Below, in pieces: positions 43,098-51,176 of a stretch of 64,000 nucleotides of DNA. The notes under the pieces were generated by a model. That model worked only from the letters and a program-made list of their open reading frames with translations. It was not told the DNA's origin and searched no databases. The stretch lies in NCBI GenBank assembly GCA_963715655.1, contig OY970262.1, positions 496,001 to 560,000 on the forward strand. Reading direction: 5' to 3'. A program made the translations under genes and the position numbers. The stretch is from JANQPD01 sp963715655. Its GTDB lineage: Bacteria > Bacteroidota > Bacteroidia > Flavobacteriales > Schleiferiaceae. Within the stretch, counting starts at the first letter, position 1, and each line of letters opens with the position of its first letter.

Positions 43098-44093
43098 ATG
43101 TCTTTACTTATTTTTAATCAAAACGGTATTTACTGCGCTCAGGCAGATGTATATATCGATCCATGGAAACCAGTTAAACGTGCGTTAATTACCCATGCGC
43201 ATGCCGATCATAGCAGAATAGGAATGGAGCATTACTTAGCACATCATGATTCTGTGCCGGTTATGAAACATCGCCTAGGAGCCGATATTAACATTACAGG
43301 TATTGGTTACGGAAAATTTACCGTCATCAATGGTGTGCAGTTTAGCTTTTATCCAGCGGGACATATCCCTGGGTCTGCGCAAATACGGGTGGAGTATAAA
43401 GGAGAAATTTGGGTAGTAAGCGGTGATTATAAAGTAGAAGATGATGGATTATCGGAAGCTTTTCAACCGGTGCCGTGCCATAGTTTTATTACAGAAAGCA
43501 CCTTTGGGCTACCAATTTATAAATGGCAACCGCAGGTTGAAGTATTTAATGAAGTAAACAGTTGGTGGCAAAAAAATATCAACGAAAATAAGGTGAGTGT
43601 AATTGCCGGATATAGTTTGGGTAAGGCACAGCGTATTCTACAAAATTTAGATGCTAGTTTAGGAAAAATATATACGCATGGAGCTGTAGAAGCTACTAAT
43701 GAGGTGCTAAGAACACAAGGTTTTAGTTTGCCGGAAACGGAGTTGGTAACTATAAATCATAAAAAAACAGATTTCAAAAACTCCATAGTTGTTTGTCCGC
43801 CAAGTGCTATAAATACACCATGGATGAAAAAAATGGGCACTGTAAGCACCGCTTTTTGTAGCGGATGGATGGCCTTGCGTGGAGCAAGGCGCAGAAGAGC
43901 CATGGATAGAGGTTTTGTATTGTCTGATCATGCAGATTGGCAGGGATTAATTACCGCAGTAGCAGCAACCCAAGCAGAAAATGTATTTGTAACGCACGGA
44001 TACAAAGATATTTTTGCGCGCTATTTAAGAGAGGAAAAAGGCTTGAATGCAGCTTCCGTAGATACGCTTTACGAAGATGTAGAAACAGATTAA
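43098..44093 (+). CDS. Ligase-associated DNA damage response exonuclease (beta-CASP)
   Basis: A 331-residue metallo-beta-lactamase/beta-CASP nuclease. Metal-binding motifs: THAHADH (H33, H35, D37, H38), AGHIPGSAQI (His), SGDYK (Asp), and the C-terminal beta-CASP His in LSDHADW. It lacks the long insert of CPSF-type RNases and matches the exonuclease of the bacterial ligase cluster. Its usual partners, an ATP-dependent DNA ligase and phosphoesterase, are missing here; the cognate helicase is 19 kb away. The ATG follows repeat island 3 by about 20 bases. Confidence 0.92.
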   Translation: MSLLIFNQNGIYCAQADVYIDPWKPVKRALITHAHADHSRIGMEHYLAHHDSVPVMKHRLGADINITGIGYGKFTVINGVQFSFYPAGHIPGSAQIRVEYKGEIWVVSGDYKVEDDGLSEAFQPVPCHSFITESTFGLPIYKWQPQVEVFNEVNSWWQKNINENKVSVIAGYSLGKAQRILQNLDASLGKIYTHGAVEATNEVLRTQGFSLPETELVTINHKKTDFKNSIVVCPPSAINTPWMKKMGTVSTAFCSGWMALRGARRRRAMDRGFVLSDHADWQGLITAVAATQAENVFVTHGYKDIFARYLREEKGLNAASVDTLYEDVETD

Positions 44094-44263
44094 TACGGTT
44101 AAGGCGCGTGCAGAAATAGTAAAATAGTTACAAATTAAAGTTCTGATTATGTAAGGATTGTATTTTAATTGGTTTTTTTAGTTTACAGAAATTTTACTGC
44201 AGTTTAACGAAAAAACTGTTGGAAATATGTTATTTTCGCTACGCAAACAACCAACCAATCACA

Positions 44264-44494
44264 ATGCAAAATAATCTAACTGTCGATCCGCCTAAAATAC
44301 TTTCGGGTAGGCGCATTGGGAATAAATCACTTAAGGTGATGCAGTATAGCGATTCAGAATTTAAAGTTTTTTACAAAACCTATTTGCTTGGTATTCGCTT
44401 ACGCAATCGTGTTTACACCTTTGATAAAAAGCGTGATGCAGAGATGTTTTACGATGAATTAGCGTTTAAAAAGTTTAAGGGTTTGATAGGGTAG
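44264..44494 (+). CDS. Hypothetical protein, 76 aa
   Basis: Not recognised. The start MQNNLTVDPPKILSG is the first ATG; a TTG-led extension of 15 residues is unlikely. The sequence is basic and looks like a small beta-rich domain (VMQYSDSEFKVFYKTYLLGI, then RLRNRVYTFDKKRDAEMFYD). No signal peptide. It sits alone between two long non-coding spans. Confidence 0.6.
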   Translation: MQNNLTVDPPKILSGRRIGNKSLKVMQYSDSEFKVFYKTYLLGIRLRNRVYTFDKKRDAEMFYDELAFKKFKGLIG

Positions 44495-45155
44495 AGAACA
44501 AATTGTGTTTTATAATTCTTCATATTTCTGAACATGAAGTAAAGTATAATTCAAGGCAGTTATTATGATCTAAAGCTGTTAAAGAGTTTTTAAATAACAC
44601 ACTGGTAATTACTAATCTCTAAAATTCTGATGTTACGTTTATAAATTGAAAACAACAGTGCTTCTAACCAAATAACTTTGTTTATTGCAATTGCGCTTAT
44701 TTTTAAAAAATCAGTTTGGGTTAGGGTTAGCCTAGTAAATTTGAATACCACAATTTATCAATTAGTATAAATTTAACTCTATAGAGCCATCATACATCAA
44801 TAGTGTTTGTTGATAGTGGTGCATCTTGTTTTAGTATATGTGCGTTTAAATGTAGAGGTAAAAAATTTCATTAGGATAAATGAAAAAAGTTAGAGAATAA
44901 AACTGAGAAATACGCTTATCGTATGAACGAATGATTAATTTGTGATTGAATGTATATTTCTTAAATTATACTACCATCACACTTGATGAAAATTTGTTAA
45001 AACTAAAAGACAGCAATTGACATTGAATTAGATACATGCTTAATTGATATTGAAAATTAATTAGGTTAAATCTAGCTTTTTATAATAAAGGCAGAAACCA
45101 AATTAAACCTTTTTGCTTTACAGCAGTCCAAAGGCATACTTTAAAATTATACAGC
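44495..45155. other. 660-base A/T-rich gap, no feature seen
   Basis: I find no coding frame of convincing length, no strong hairpin with a T run, and none of the word repeats of the three islands. One weak palindrome (ATCAATAGTG/TGTTGAT region near 44800) is not convincing. Confidence 0.6.
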
Positions 45156-45986
45156 ATGAAAAAATCAATTCTTTCCTTTAAAGCGCTACTTACTTTGGCG
45201 TTATTAGCCACCCTTGCAATAGGTTGTAAAGATGATGAAGAGGAAACTACCACACCAACTACAAATCTTACCGGCTTGCATTTAGCTTTTGCTGAATTTG
45301 CTTCAAGTAATGTAACCATTTACGAAGAAGATGGCGAAGTGGTTATCATATCTAATGGTTTACCTGATCATACCTCACCTTATTGGAGTAGCACTACCGC
45401 GCGTACCATTCAAGGTCCAATGGGAGCGCAAACTACAGCTGCGGCAGCAACAGATCATCCGCTTTGGGTAGCGCCTACAGTTACCAGCTACGCACAAATG
45501 GCACCGGGTAATATTGACGACTTTAATGGTAGTTATACATTACGGGTTCCTGTAAATCCAAGTAAAGCGGCTACTACCACAGCAACTAGTTTAGGCGCTT
45601 GCGGTATTGCTAGAAGTGGTTCCATGATTTATAATGATGAAGAAGGTCCAGGTGTAGGCCTTGATGCAGCAATAGGTTCGTTAGATTTTACGGGTGCACA
45701 TACAGGTCCGCAGAGTTATCATTATCATTTGGAAACCAGAGCATGGTCAAACAATGATGAAAAACTCATTGGCATAATGGCAGATGGCTTTTTTTTATAT
45801 GGCAGAAAGTGTAATGCCACGGGCGATTATCCAACAGATTTAGACGCTTCTGGTGGGCATAGTAGCACAACCCAACACACTACCACCGGAGAGTATCATT
45901 ACCATATTCAAAATGAACTTTATTTGAATAGTTACTATATTTTATTTCCTGGAAATTATCAAGGAACACCCGGAAACATCAGATAA
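45156..45986 (+). CDS. YHYH-domain lipoprotein
   Basis: A 276-residue lipoprotein: signal with lipobox ending AIGC (C24), an acidic/Thr-rich linker, then the YHYH domain. The name-giving motif occurs twice, in QSYHYHLETRA near 195 and GEYHYHIQNEL near 250, and is expected to bind metal. Other conserved pieces are GPMGAQ near 90 and GIMADGFFLYGRK near 212. YHYH proteins are often close to SCO genes, as here, but their function is unsettled. First of three closely packed genes on the plus strand. Confidence 0.85.
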   Translation: MKKSILSFKALLTLALLATLAIGCKDDEEETTTPTTNLTGLHLAFAEFASSNVTIYEEDGEVVIISNGLPDHTSPYWSSTTARTIQGPMGAQTTAAAATDHPLWVAPTVTSYAQMAPGNIDDFNGSYTLRVPVNPSKAATTTATSLGACGIARSGSMIYNDEEGPGVGLDAAIGSLDFTGAHTGPQSYHYHLETRAWSNNDEKLIGIMADGFFLYGRKCNATGDYPTDLDASGGHSSTTQHTTTGEYHYHIQNELYLNSYYILFPGNYQGTPGNIR

Positions 45987-45988
45987 AT

Positions 45989-46588
45989 TTGAAAGTAACA
46001 AGCAACACATATTTGAGTTTTTTACTATTAGGCTTTGCAGCTTTTATTTTTATGGCGGCTAATGCCGATGATAAACTCACTAATACTAACTGCGACAGAA
46101 TTATACTTCAGTCGCAGTTGGTATTAAAAGCTAAAAAAGGTATTTATACGCTAAAAAACGTACCGTTTACAGGTACGGCTATTACTTATTTTCAAAACGG
46201 AGGTATTGCCGAAGAAGTGCCTTATCGCAACGGTAAAAAGCACGGTATTTTAAAACGGTTTTTTATGGATGGCGCCATTAGTTATTTAGCACATTATACA
46301 AATGGTAGGCTTCATGGAGAGAGTTTAACGTGGTGGCGAATTGGTGGTTTGCGCAGTATTTCAACCCACAATATGGGCGTTGTAGATGGTGTTCAGCTTA
46401 GCTACTATAATGAGGGGATGCGCTTTAAAAAGCTGTATTTTAAAAACGGTAAGGAGTTTGGCTTACAACAAGCATGGCGCAAAAATGGGGTGCTATATTG
46501 CAATTACGAAGCGCGCAACGGACGCCATTACGGCATGGAAAAAGCAAACCTCTGTTATTCAATAAAAAATGAGATTCCTCAATATTAA
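45989..46588 (+). CDS. YwqK-like repeat protein (MORN-variant), exported
   Basis: The 199 residues contain five or six ~22-residue YwqK/MORN-variant repeats (for example GTAITYFQNGGIAEEVPYRNG, KHGILKRFFMDGAI, GRLHGESLTWW, GVLYCNYEARNG). A TTG start is proposed two bases after the YHYH stop: it gives a signal peptide (MKVTSNTYLSFLLLGFAAF). The first ATG would remove the signal and start in mature sequence. Repeats of this type bind membranes or partners in general; the role is unknown. The 3-prime end overlaps the SCO gene by 20 bases. Confidence 0.78.
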   Translation: MKVTSNTYLSFLLLGFAAFIFMAANADDKLTNTNCDRIILQSQLVLKAKKGIYTLKNVPFTGTAITYFQNGGIAEEVPYRNGKKHGILKRFFMDGAISYLAHYTNGRLHGESLTWWRIGGLRSISTHNMGVVDGVQLSYYNEGMRFKKLYFKNGKEFGLQQAWRKNGVLYCNYEARNGRHYGMEKANLCYSIKNEIPQY

Positions 46589-47237
46589 AATTTATTTGCT
46601 TGGTTTGGTGGGTGTATTACAGCTGTCTTGTACAAACAATAAAGCTGCAAAATCGAGCACGGTTAATGCTTCCGCAGAAGCCCTCCCTTATTATAAAGAG
46701 GCCAACTTTACACCTCATTGGTTTTCACCAAATAGCGATAGTTTAAAAACCTTTCACACCATTGGCAAATTTTCTTTAATCAATCAAAATGGTGATAGTA
46801 TTACTGAAAAATCTGTAACGGGTAAAATACATATTGCCAATTTCTTTTTCACCATTTGCCCGGGTATCTGTCCAAAAATGAACGCTAATTTAAAAGTAGT
46901 GCAAGATTCTTTTGTAAAAGATGATGATGTGCTTCTGCTTTCTTACAGCGTTACCCCAACCCAAGATTCTGTATCTGTTTTAAAAGCGTACGCACACGAA
47001 AAAGGTGTACTCAAAAATAAATGGCATCTCCTTACGGGAGATAAAAAACAGATTTACAACCTTGGCCGAAAACGCTATTTTGTAGAAGAAGATTTGGGCG
47101 AAACACCCGTAGAAGATTCATTTTTACATTCAGAAAACTTTGTGCTGGTAGATGAAAACGGCTACATAAGGGGCATTTACAATGGCCTTAATAAAACCGA
47201 TGTTCAGCAATTGATAAAGGATGTTAAGCTGCTGTGA
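46569..47237 (+). CDS. SCO1/SenC family copper-chaperone lipoprotein
   Basis: A 222-residue thioredoxin-fold lipoprotein (lipobox LQLSC, C21). The copper-binding set is complete: C97 and C101 in TICPGICPKM and H187 in FLHSENF. SCO proteins deliver copper to the CuA centre of cytochrome c oxidase or act as thiol reductants in the periplasm. It overlaps the YwqK-type gene and is closed by a terminator, so the YHYH, YwqK and SCO genes form one transcription unit. Confidence 0.9.
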   Translation: MRFLNIKIYLLGLVGVLQLSCTNNKAAKSSTVNASAEALPYYKEANFTPHWFSPNSDSLKTFHTIGKFSLINQNGDSITEKSVTGKIHIANFFFTICPGICPKMNANLKVVQDSFVKDDDVLLLSYSVTPTQDSVSVLKAYAHEKGVLKNKWHLLTGDKKQIYNLGRKRYFVEEDLGETPVEDSFLHSENFVLVDENGYIRGIYNGLNKTDVQQLIKDVKLL

Positions 47238-47242
47238 AAAGT

Positions 47243-47278
47243 ATAAGAAAGCCACACTTCTCAGTGTGGCTTTCTTAT
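47243..47278. terminator. Bidirectional terminator after the SCO gene
   Basis: AAGAAAGCCACAC/GTGTGGCTTTCTT, 13-bp perfect stem with a six-base loop, between convergent genes. Confidence 0.85.
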
Positions 47279-47298
47279 AAATAATACTTGGTTAGTTG

Positions 47299-48030
47299 TT
47301 AGTTTAACCTTACGGCTAATCTAAATTTCATATACGGAAGCCAAGCATACCCTTCCATATTTTGTTCTAGCTTTTCTACGTTTGCTTCGGCAGTAGGGGT
47401 AAGTGCTCCTGTAGCAGTAATGCTAACATCTGGGCCACCAGCATAATATGTGCCCACCTCTACACCAAAACCTACGCGCTTTTTAGGCACGGCACGGCCA
47501 AAACCTAAACCCAAATAAGGCGCTACACCACTGTAGTCAAACCCAATGTTTAAGTCGCCAATTTCCTCTTCGCTTAGTTCAATATCACCGTAGGTAAACG
47601 TGCCATCGTAATTTACTAATACGTCAACCTTCGCATTGGTTAAAAAACTTACGCCACCTATAAGTTTAAAGCTACTTTTCTTAAAGGGTAAGTATTCTAA
47701 TAGCAAATCAAAATTTACAAAATCCATTTTGGCATCTATCAATACTGCGTTTCCGCTAAAGTCATACTTATAATCTTTGTATTCATACGGTAAAAAGTTT
47801 ACCCTAAACCTACCGTTTAAGTTTGGATGCAAGTTGTAGGCATATTCCAAATCTAAACCTGCTGCACCAAACCCTAAGGCCAAGGCACTTTTACCTTCAT
47901 ACAATTGCTGGGCGGTAGGCGCGGGTGGTTCTATCAATTTTAATTGCCCATCTGCTGTGGTATCCGCTTGGGCAGATACGTAGCCTGCTGATAAGAAAGC
48001 AAGTAAAAGGGTGGTTATTTTCTTTTTCAT
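47299..48030 (-). CDS. Outer-membrane beta-barrel-like protein
   Basis: A 243-residue exported protein (signal to about GYVSAQ). After a short linker it has barrel-like strands (ALALGFGAAGLDLEYAY, FRVNFLPYEYKDYKY, FDLLLEYLPFKKSSF, FKLIGGVSF, YLGLGFGR) and ends LRLAVRLN. Function unknown. It lies 11 bases behind the large lipoprotein gene, so the two are co-transcribed and possibly work together at the outer membrane. Confidence 0.78.
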   Translation of the reverse strand: MKKKITTLLLAFLSAGYVSAQADTTADGQLKLIEPPAPTAQQLYEGKSALALGFGAAGLDLEYAYNLHPNLNGRFRVNFLPYEYKDYKYDFSGNAVLIDAKMDFVNFDLLLEYLPFKKSSFKLIGGVSFLTNAKVDVLVNYDGTFTYGDIELSEEEIGDLNIGFDYSGVAPYLGLGFGRAVPKKRVGFGVEVGTYYAGGPDVSITATGALTPTAEANVEKLEQNMEGYAWLPYMKFRLAVRLN

Positions 48031-48041
48031 GTATAATGGAG

Positions 48042-49694
48042 TTAAAATAATTTATCGCAAGCAGCGGTAGGTAGGGTTATTTCATAAAACTTGTTATCAA
48101 TAACCTGCACGTTGTTGGTATCCACTTGGTATGATTCAAAAAGGGCGCGGAAATCATAGTTTTTGTTGTTTTCTACACCGCCCATTTTCTGCAATTTATC
48201 GCTGCCTTCTCCACCACCGGTAAAAGTGTGTAATAAACTGTAACCTTCATTAGAGCCAGCAGCTTTATACATAATTTTTACGCCAGCCGGTGGCGTTACA
48301 ATGGCGTTTGACCCTTTGCAGTATAATTTATACCCAAGGTTTAAAGCATTTGGGTCGTCCATTTCATCTATTTCAATATCACCGGTAGGTGTAGGAGTTA
48401 CAGTTATTATTGGATTGTTTGATGTAAGTCTTCTTGACATAAGCCTTGTTATACGACTAGCAGTAGAACTGTTGGACAATCGATTAATTAAAAACCCTCG
48501 GCTTGTAACTAATTTCCTTTCAAAAAATATTGGGTTAAATTTTATAATAACCAATCTATTATACCGCTTAGCCGTTTTAGGATTTAGTCTTACTAATTTT
48601 CTAGCTAAACTTATAACTCTTGTAGGACGAGTTCTATTATTTGGCAACTTTTTAAGTTTCTTTAAAAAACGTTGAATTTTTCGTTGGCTCTTATTGTCGG
48701 CACGGTAATTACTCAAATGTGTAATGTTAGGATTAATAACCAATTGATTGTTTACCAACTCTACTAGCACATCATCTTCACTTTTCCACGTACTGTCCTT
48801 ATCGCTAAAGCTATAAAAACCTACGAAATCTCCTGCTTGATATTCGCGGTTTTCATCCCAATTGTACATGTGGTCTGGTAATGGAATATTCAATTGCACG
48901 CCATTGCCTGTAAAGCCTTTCACCTTTTCACCACCCACGTTCATGTTTATTTCAAAAGTTGGTCCTTCATCAAACATAAAATCGCTTACTTCTCCGTTAA
49001 TCTCTACGCGCTGCATACTTCCGGTGTTGTTTGGCATAGCTAGTTGCGCTAGTTCCGTGGTATCAGAAAGCCCAATTACTTCTACCGCCAGGCTACCGCC
49101 AGATAAGGTTTGTCCGCTTTCGCCTAAAAAAGTAATATCGTTAGGAATAGTCATGGTCATTTGCGAAGTATTTCCTGTGGCACCATCAGTATTTAAAACT
49201 AAAGGCTGCGCAAGCTGACCGTTTGCTTGTAACGTACCGCTGGTTTTTACCACATCAATAGTTCCTGCGGGGGCATTGCTCATATCTAGTAAAAACACAG
49301 GTTGCGCTATGTAAAACTCACCCTCGTTTACTACCATGTTTATATTTTGACTTTTAAACTTATTAGAAGCAATGTTTACGGTAAATCTAAGGGGCGCTCC
49401 AGCGGTTGGTTCGCTTTTCTTATCCGTAATAAGCTCAATAGCTCCAAAATTTGCTTTGAAATTTTTGGTGCCGTCTATGCTGTAAATTTTAGCAGCATCA
49501 GGCCCGGTAATTTCAATGGTAATATCGCTGTTGGCAACATCCACATCAGGGTTTAGCAAATCCACGGTTTCCAAATTAATTACATACTTGTAAAAAGTGG
49601 GGTTTACGGCTAGTACAAAATCATCTAGCGGATTAGCGCATGAGTTTAAAAGTAAACCTGCGGCTAAAAAATAATAAAAAATGTGCTTTTTCAT
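48042..49694 (-). CDS. Hypothetical lipoprotein with a basic internal insert
   Basis: A 550-residue lipoprotein (signal ending LLLNSC, C19). The N-terminal ~320 residues are acidic and beta-rich and resemble no family I can name. Residues 335-422 are very different: 27 Lys/Arg and a single acidic residue in 88, with short hydrophobic spacing. Among the 16 Arg codons there, none is CGC and nine are AGA/AGG, unlike the flanks. A Thr/Pro linker (TVTPTPTGDIEIDEMDD) leads to a final ~110-residue beta domain. First gene of a two-gene unit with the barrel protein. Confidence 0.75.
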   Translation of the reverse strand: MKKHIFYYFLAAGLLLNSCANPLDDFVLAVNPTFYKYVINLETVDLLNPDVDVANSDITIEITGPDAAKIYSIDGTKNFKANFGAIELITDKKSEPTAGAPLRFTVNIASNKFKSQNINMVVNEGEFYIAQPVFLLDMSNAPAGTIDVVKTSGTLQANGQLAQPLVLNTDGATGNTSQMTMTIPNDITFLGESGQTLSGGSLAVEVIGLSDTTELAQLAMPNNTGSMQRVEINGEVSDFMFDEGPTFEINMNVGGEKVKGFTGNGVQLNIPLPDHMYNWDENREYQAGDFVGFYSFSDKDSTWKSEDDVLVELVNNQLVINPNITHLSNYRADNKSQRKIQRFLKKLKKLPNNRTRPTRVISLARKLVRLNPKTAKRYNRLVIIKFNPIFFERKLVTSRGFLINRLSNSSTASRITRLMSRRLTSNNPIITVTPTPTGDIEIDEMDDPNALNLGYKLYCKGSNAIVTPPAGVKIMYKAAGSNEGYSLLHTFTGGGEGSDKLQKMGGVENNKNYDFRALFESYQVDTNNVQVIDNKFYEITLPTAACDKLF

Positions 49695-49713
49695 AGTGAA
49701 GTTTTAGTATGCT

Positions 49714-49721
49714 CAAATGTA
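49714..49721 (-). promoter_or_regulatory. -7 promoter box (TACATTTG on minus strand)
   Basis: Exact TAnnTTTG match 19 bases ahead of the lipoprotein gene ATG. The rest of the gap out to the aldo-keto reductase gene (to 50171, about 450 bases) shows no gene or clear structure. Confidence 0.5.
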
Positions 49722-50171
49722 GCATAGTTTTTATATAGTTAAATTATTCCTACACTAAATTAAGTATAAACTTTTCTGCAAAAAAGGAGCTAAAAATGAA
49801 TATTGCTCATAGTTTGGGCGTTGAAATATGCGTAAAACAATAATTGCAGCGCTTTTGTAAATCTAGCACCATGCATACATTTCTTGGCACGGGCGTATTA
49901 AACACCTAGTTGTTCGCTATCTATATATGCTAAATCGTAAAATGCATAGCGTTTAGTTAAGTTTCAAAATCGGTATGCACACCACAGGTAATTTTACAGG
50001 ACTTCTATTATAATTACGTTGATTTTTATATGCGAGAAGTTGTGCAGTGGTTCAAATTAGGGAGGCGTTAAAGCTATGGTAATGTTGAAATTTGTTGCTC
50101 ACAGCGTTTCATACTCCATAAGTGTAATTCTATATAAATTAATGAAATAAGCCGGTTAAAAATTACCTCAC

Positions 50172-51164
50172 TTAAAAAGCTGGCATCTGTGGCTTGTTAT
50201 CTAAAATAGCTTCAATTTTTTCCATCACGTCCGCAGTTAGTAGCTCTTTGGCTTCGGCTGCTTTCAGGTTTTCTTTTAATTGATGCGTTTTTGAGGCACC
50301 CAATATAACGGTACTTACATTATCATTTTTTAAACACCAAGCCAAAGCCATTTTCACCAAGCTAGTGCCAATTTCATCTGCCAAAGCACCCAGTTTTTTT
50401 ACTTTTTCAAGATTTTCTTCGCGTACACTTTTGTCTTTTAGCCAGCTTAGTTCCTCCCTATTCAATCTACCGTCTTCCGGAATGCCATCATTGTATTTTC
50501 CGGTTAAAATTCCGCTGGCCAATGGGCTCCAAACGGTGGTGCCTAAGCCTACTGTTTTATAAATTTGGCTAAACTCTACCTCTACTTTATCGCGCCAAAG
50601 CATGTTGTACTGTGGCTGCTCCATAGTAGGGCCAATTAAGCCGTATTGCTTCGCTACCATGTGCGCTTCCATTATTTCTTGCGCGCTCCATTCGCTAGTG
50701 CCCCAGTAAAATACCTTGCCTTGTTCTATTAGCGTATTCATAGTACGCACGGTTTCCTCAATGGGTGTGTTTTTATCTGGCCTGTGGCAATAAAATAAAT
50801 CTAAATATTCTACTTGCAAGCGCTGTAAAGCTTGGTGGCAAGCTTCGGTTAAATGTTTACGCGTGTTTCCTTTTTGGGTGGGTTTACTTTCTTTAAGACC
50901 CCAAATACCAAAATAAGCTTTAGAGGAAAGGATGTAACTGTCGCGCCTCCAGTCCATTTCTTTCAAAATTTTACCCATTACTTCTTCGCTTCGTCCATTA
51001 GCATACACTTCGGCATTATCAAAAAAGTTAACGCCTCCATCGTAAGCCATTTTCATGAGTTCACGGCTAGTGTCTCCTTCAATTTGATCGCCAAACGTTA
51101 TCCATGAGCCAAAACTCAACTCACTTACTCGCAATCCTGATTTTCCTAAATTTCTATATTCCAT
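50172..51164 (-). CDS. Aldo/keto reductase (K+ channel beta-subunit-like)
   Basis: NAD(P)H-dependent oxidoreductase of 330 residues with a TIM-barrel. The tetrad is in place: Asp and Tyr in FFDNAEVYANG, Lys in LSSKAYFG, His in FYCHRPDKN. The opening YRNLGKSGLRVSELSFGSW and the NMLWRDKVE stretch near 188 are those of the Kv-beta-like branch. Carbonyl substrate unknown. It follows the antiporter gene by 12 bases on the same strand. Confidence 0.92.
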   Translation of the reverse strand: MEYRNLGKSGLRVSELSFGSWITFGDQIEGDTSRELMKMAYDGGVNFFDNAEVYANGRSEEVMGKILKEMDWRRDSYILSSKAYFGIWGLKESKPTQKGNTRKHLTEACHQALQRLQVEYLDLFYCHRPDKNTPIEETVRTMNTLIEQGKVFYWGTSEWSAQEIMEAHMVAKQYGLIGPTMEQPQYNMLWRDKVEVEFSQIYKTVGLGTTVWSPLASGILTGKYNDGIPEDGRLNREELSWLKDKSVREENLEKVKKLGALADEIGTSLVKMALAWCLKNDNVSTVILGASKTHQLKENLKAAEAKELLTADVMEKIEAILDNKPQMPAF

Positions 51165-51176
51165 CTTCTAAAAATA

